From the NCBI RefSeq assembly GCF_029227915.1, contig NC_079886.1, positions 8,370,001 to 8,434,000 of the forward strand: a DNA stretch of 64,000 bases. Direction: 5' to 3'. Position 1 is the stretch's first letter, and every line of letters starts with the position of its first letter. The DNA is from Hydractinia symbiolongicarpus. Taxonomy: Eukaryota; Cnidaria; Hydrozoa; Anthoathecata; Hydractiniidae. A program made the position numbers and the translations under genes. The notes beneath the pieces were generated by a model, which worked only from the letters and a program-made list of their open reading frames with translations, made no database searches and was not told the origin of the DNA. This document shows, piece after piece, positions 61,101-64,000 of the stretch.

Positions 61101-62882
61101 CTTGATTCATACAATCACAAACCTCGCTTAAATGATGTTATTGTTGGATGGTGGCAATTTAAGAACAAAACATCTGGGAAGCAGATCGTTGAAGAACATT
61201 CACCATTTTTTAAAGGTAGTTAAAAATTATTATAAAAAATCGTCAAGTGGAAAGGTAGAAAATCTCAGATTCTGTACCTTAGTTGATGCATACTAGTTAT
61301 TTTCTATTTTTATATAAGAGCTCTCTAGAATTGAGAACGCGGCATCTTGATCTGGTCGCCATTTGAAACTTATTCGTATACGAGGCGATAAAGAAGATTC
61401 ATAAACTAAAGAATACAAAATCATAGTTACCATTTGTTATAAAATTCGAGAAATGTGGACTTCGATAACTGTCAATTTTTATTGGATAATAGCAACACTG
61501 TTTATTTTTGTCGTTATCGTCCACGGTAATGTTGAATTGCGCTGGATTTGCTCTCTTTAGAAGATGTTACTACAGACTTGTGCAAATCAATTAATTGTTC
61601 CGCTAACGCCGAATGCCAAAAGCACAAATCTGGAGAAGCAATATGTAACTGCAAAGAAGGATTTGTAGGCAATGGCAATGATACTTGCAAAGGTAATATA
61701 CGTGCTACATGTTAAAAAAAGTAACGTGTGATTAAATTTAAGATTAATATTAAAACCCTGATTGTTTTCGCCATTTGGGTACTTTTACTATTCATAAAGG
61801 TCGGTCAAGGGAAGTTGAAATTGCGGTTAGCGTGTCACACTTAACAGTAGATGCAGCATGTGTTTAATTGATGAAAGAAATACAAATTCGTGAGGCTATG
61901 CGCATATCCTTTTAGCTTTTCAATATCGTAAATCTTCTGTCTCTATTTCGAAATCGCTTCCCCTAATTTTGACATACCTTTTTATCATAAGTTTTGGAGA
62001 AAACTTGATGGCTCTGCCACAAAATATTCCATAAAAATTTAAGTCCGTTTGAGGTGAGAATTGCAATTTAGAATAAAGGAATGGCTCTAGTCACAATGCT
62101 AATTATTTCTTTTGAGATCAAATAACATAACGAAAGATAAAGATGCGCTAGAATTGAAGTGAAAAGCACACACGCGCTGCGAAATAATTTGTGTGCGCCG
62201 ACATGCTAACCAGAAGATTCCTTGGCCTAAAGATCAGGCAAAACTTACAAACTATGCAATTCTTTTTTCAGATATAGGATTTGCAATAAATTTTAAGCAG
62301 CGTACAATCCGAAATATTCCGACATTGCATAACGTTACTTTCCCTGAAACTGACTCGGCTTCTGTATGTTTCTGGTATAAACTGCGACGTTCACCAGGAT
62401 GGGGATACAAAGGCGTTGTATCCTACACCATTAAAGGAAGGGAAGATTTTATGGTTTGGTTCCATACAGGAAAAATGACTGTAATTTCTTTCAACAACAC
62501 AGTTCGCGAGAGAAGAAATTTTGTCGTGAATAAATGGAAACATTTCTGTTGGTCAGGAAGAAATGGTGGGAAATGGACACTATATATCGATGGAAAAGTG
62601 TTTAGTCAGGGCACAAAACGTCGCACTCGCAAACATCTAACTTCAGTAGGGACATTGTATCTTGGTCAAGATCATGATGATCATAAAGTAGATGATCCTG
62701 GTCAGATGTTTGAAGGGAAGATAACTGAGCTGTTTATTTATAATGGAGAGTTAAGCAAACAAGACGTTCTTGATTCATACAATCACAAACCTCGCTTAAA
62801 TGATGTTATTGTTGGATGGTGGCAATTTAAGAACAAAACATCTGGAAAGCAGATCGTTGAGGAAAAATCGCCATTTTTTTAG
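55165..62882 (+). CDS. Type II membrane protein with an EGF array and pentraxin-like C-terminus
   Basis: Exons 55165-55378, 57665-57799, eight 144-nt EGF exons (57955-58098, 58180-58323, 58405-58548, 58628-58771, 58853-58996, 59076-59219, 59301-59444 and 59524-59667), 59951-60082, 61561-61692 and 62272-62882 join in frame to about 791 aa. Exon 1 gives a short acidic cytoplasmic tail, a basic stop (QQKRK) and one membrane segment (ITVLSIILVVLLVLLVVFVL) with no signal peptide, hence type II. Each EGF exon has six cysteines and phase 1-1 ends. The last exon is a pentraxin/LamG-like domain (VCFWYKL, KHFCWSG, GTLYLGQD, FEGKITELFIYN). It is probably a cell-surface lectin or adhesion protein. The first pentraxin exon (60654-61223) is left out because it is frameshifted. 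How the two C-terminal modules are spliced in life is unknown. Confidence 0.7.
55892..56633. mobile_element. piggyBac-type MITE, 742 bp
   Basis: Both ends carry CCCTATTCGGTCCGGGG as a perfect inverted repeat, directly flanked by TTAA (55888-55891 and 56634-56637). TTAA plus CCC termini is the piggyBac signature. Subterminal palindromic blocks GGGGGCGGATTCCGCCCCC and GGGGGGCGGAATCCGCCCCC flank the interior. There is no transposase frame. It is inserted in the first coding intron of the EGF/pentraxin gene. Confidence 0.8.
57446..57640 (-). mobile_element. Helitron end(s) on the minus strand, two heads-to-tail 3' parts
   Basis: On the minus strand, GGATTTATCC-ATGGGCTAACGACTAG|T at 57446 gives a Helitron 3' end. 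A second, more degraded hairpin (CGTGGATTTATCCACTGACTACCGACCAG) ends near 57562. It lies just before EGF exon 57665, so part of the intron 3' region is transposon-derived. Confidence 0.5.
57955..59667 (+). repeat. Tandem array of eight EGF exons with their introns, about 224-bp unit
   Basis: Exon starts step by 225, 225, 223, 225, 223, 225 and 223 bases. Each unit is a 144-nt EGF exon plus an intron of about 80 nt. Units 1 and 2 appear identical including the intron. Units 4+5 and 6+7 are an apparently identical 448-bp pair. Each exon adds 48 residues with two N-glycosylation sequons (NNT/NIT and NGT). Because every exon is phase 1-1, copy number can change without breaking the frame. Confidence 0.9.
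60654..61223 (+). pseudogene. First pentraxin-like terminal exon, broken by a deletion
   Basis: Nearly identical to 62272-62882, but the 56 bases following VCFW... in the intact copy are replaced by 6 bases, a net loss of 50. Continuing from EGF exon 59951-60082 the frame reaches TAA just after SVCF. The sequence downstream (FMVWFHTGKMTVISFNNTV to a stop at 61223) is well preserved in another frame, so the break is recent. A different start or exon could still rescue the 3' part. Confidence 0.75.
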
Positions 62883-64000
62883 TGTAATCACAAATAATCA
62901 GAAATCACTGTAAAGTGAAAATGTAGGTAACCTTAAATTCTGTGACTCGTGTGAAAAGATACTAGTTATATTTTCATACGTATATAAGAGCTCATTTCTA
63001 AAACTATACTATGCATCTTGACTGCTTAAATAAGCACTTTCGTCACTAATAGAAAACTAACTCATGGAAGAAAGGAGTAAGTAGGTTTAAAACTTAAGAA
63101 TCTAAAAAATACATTCACACTTTGACATGACACTTTTATATGACAAGACCCCTATTTTTAAAAAAAACTGTATATACGCTTTTTTGTTTTGTACTACGTA
63201 GACCTTTGTCTTATTATGGACTCTTCTTTAACAAGGTTCCTTTTTATTATCTTTTTGCTTTTATTTGTTCATTTACGATACTTTAAAATAGTTTAGGTTT
63301 CAATATTTAGTCTGTACAAATTTATAATAAAACATCTTTTTTTCATGTCCTTTCGTCCTATTGTTGCTTTATAAACAGAATGTAGCTAAAGTTTACTTGT
63401 CTTTCCCTATTTTGGCTTGGGTAAGTAAATCTATACTTTGGTAAATAATGTGTCAATTTGCGACATAGCAGTTACCACAATCCTAATGGCGTCATTGTAT
63501 TGTTTTCCTTACCTTTAAATGTCATATTCTAAACATCTACCAAGCCTAATGACATGAACATCAATATTTTCAAAAAAATTATTTTTTACCCTCATCGTTA
63601 AAAAGCAAAAATTCCATGCAAATATCATGTCATTTTCGGTCACAAGGTAATTAAGTAACGGAAAGTTTAACGTACTTTGAGATTCCATCCTAACGGATCC
63701 TATTGACGTCAATAAATTAATTCTGTAATGTATAAGACTTAACTATGCCAACTTTTATCACTTAAGCGTGTGCACCTTCCCCCAGTGCTATGTTTAAATT
63801 GAGTTTAACGCTGAACTAATGCACTGAACAGAGCTATATGTCGCTTAACAATGAGACTAAAAAACAACCTCCCTGCAAAGGTCTGTTACCATACAGAAGC
63901 CGACACACACAAACAAACGAAAGTAGCGTATAATTATATTGGAAGAATAAATGTATAGCCCAATTTGTTAGGCAGGCAAACATTTACAATTGGTCCATCT
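62883..64000. other. 3' flank of the EGF/pentraxin gene, no further gene seen
   Basis: AATAAAAC at about 63326 could be the poly(A) signal, about 440 bases after the stop. The first 120 bases match the flank of the upstream module (TACTAGTTAT...TATATAAGAGCTC), showing that the module duplication included 3' untranslated sequence. Nothing else is recognisable up to the window end. Confidence 0.4.

Noticed and set aside
1-64000. tRNA, rRNA or other structured RNA genes
   Set aside because: I looked for tRNA-like box A/B patterns and other obvious structures by eye and found none I could support. A covariance-model search would be needed to exclude them.

Overview
The window is AT-rich, intron-rich animal DNA. 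It holds five protein-coding genes that can be assembled exon by exon, set in a dense background of decayed and non-autonomous mobile elements. Gene content, short exons, Penelope/GIY-YIG, copia, PIF/Harbinger and Helitron relics, and splice acceptors sitting 2-14 nt upstream of all five start codons suggest a cnidarian, possibly a hydrozoan. That assignment is inference, because no ribosomal or mitochondrial marker is present.

Layout. (1) 1-13313, minus strand: NFX1, an NF-X1-type zinc-finger/RING protein, in 19 recognisable exons (about 1163 codons). Its C-terminal end lies beyond base 1. Its introns hold a decayed copia-like element, TTAA and hAT-like MITEs, a Harbinger-type MITE carrying a piece of LINE reverse transcriptase, and a Helitron. 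(2) 13.5-24.4 kb: gene-poor and transposon-rich. It has tandem repeats, a 150-bp Helitron, a Penelope-like fragment, nested MITEs and a complete-ended 2.9-kb PIF/Harbinger transposon (18215-21152) with transposase and MADF/BESS genes that are each lightly broken. (3) 24672-31583, plus strand: a nine-exon gene for a secreted protein of about 840 aa with a thioredoxin-like N-terminus, a PA domain and a PNGase F-type C-terminus. (4) 33.0-33.6 kb: a second Penelope-like fragment. (5) 35962-39951, minus strand: SNAP47, three exons. (6) 40-43.9 kb: intergenic, with a purine-rich block and a 483-bp MITE. (7) 43895-47417, plus strand: SH3BP5, seven exons. (8) 47.4-55 kb: mostly featureless AT-rich DNA, with one possible small minus-strand gene near 50.2-50.8 kb. 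(9) 55165-62882, plus strand: a type II membrane protein gene with a run of near-identical EGF exons and two tandem EGF + pentraxin-like modules, the first of which is broken. A piggyBac-type MITE and minus-strand Helitron ends lie in its first intron.

The genes do not form a pathway. NFX1 is a nuclear RNA/DNA-binding ubiquitin-ligase-type protein, SNAP47 is a SNARE, SH3BP5 is a Rab11 GEF / mitochondrial JNK docking protein, and the other two are extracellular or cell-surface proteins. The most informative signals are the shared acceptor-next-to-ATG arrangement (fits spliced-leader trans-splicing), the PNGase F-type gene, the recent EGF exon amplification, and the well-preserved transposon ends.
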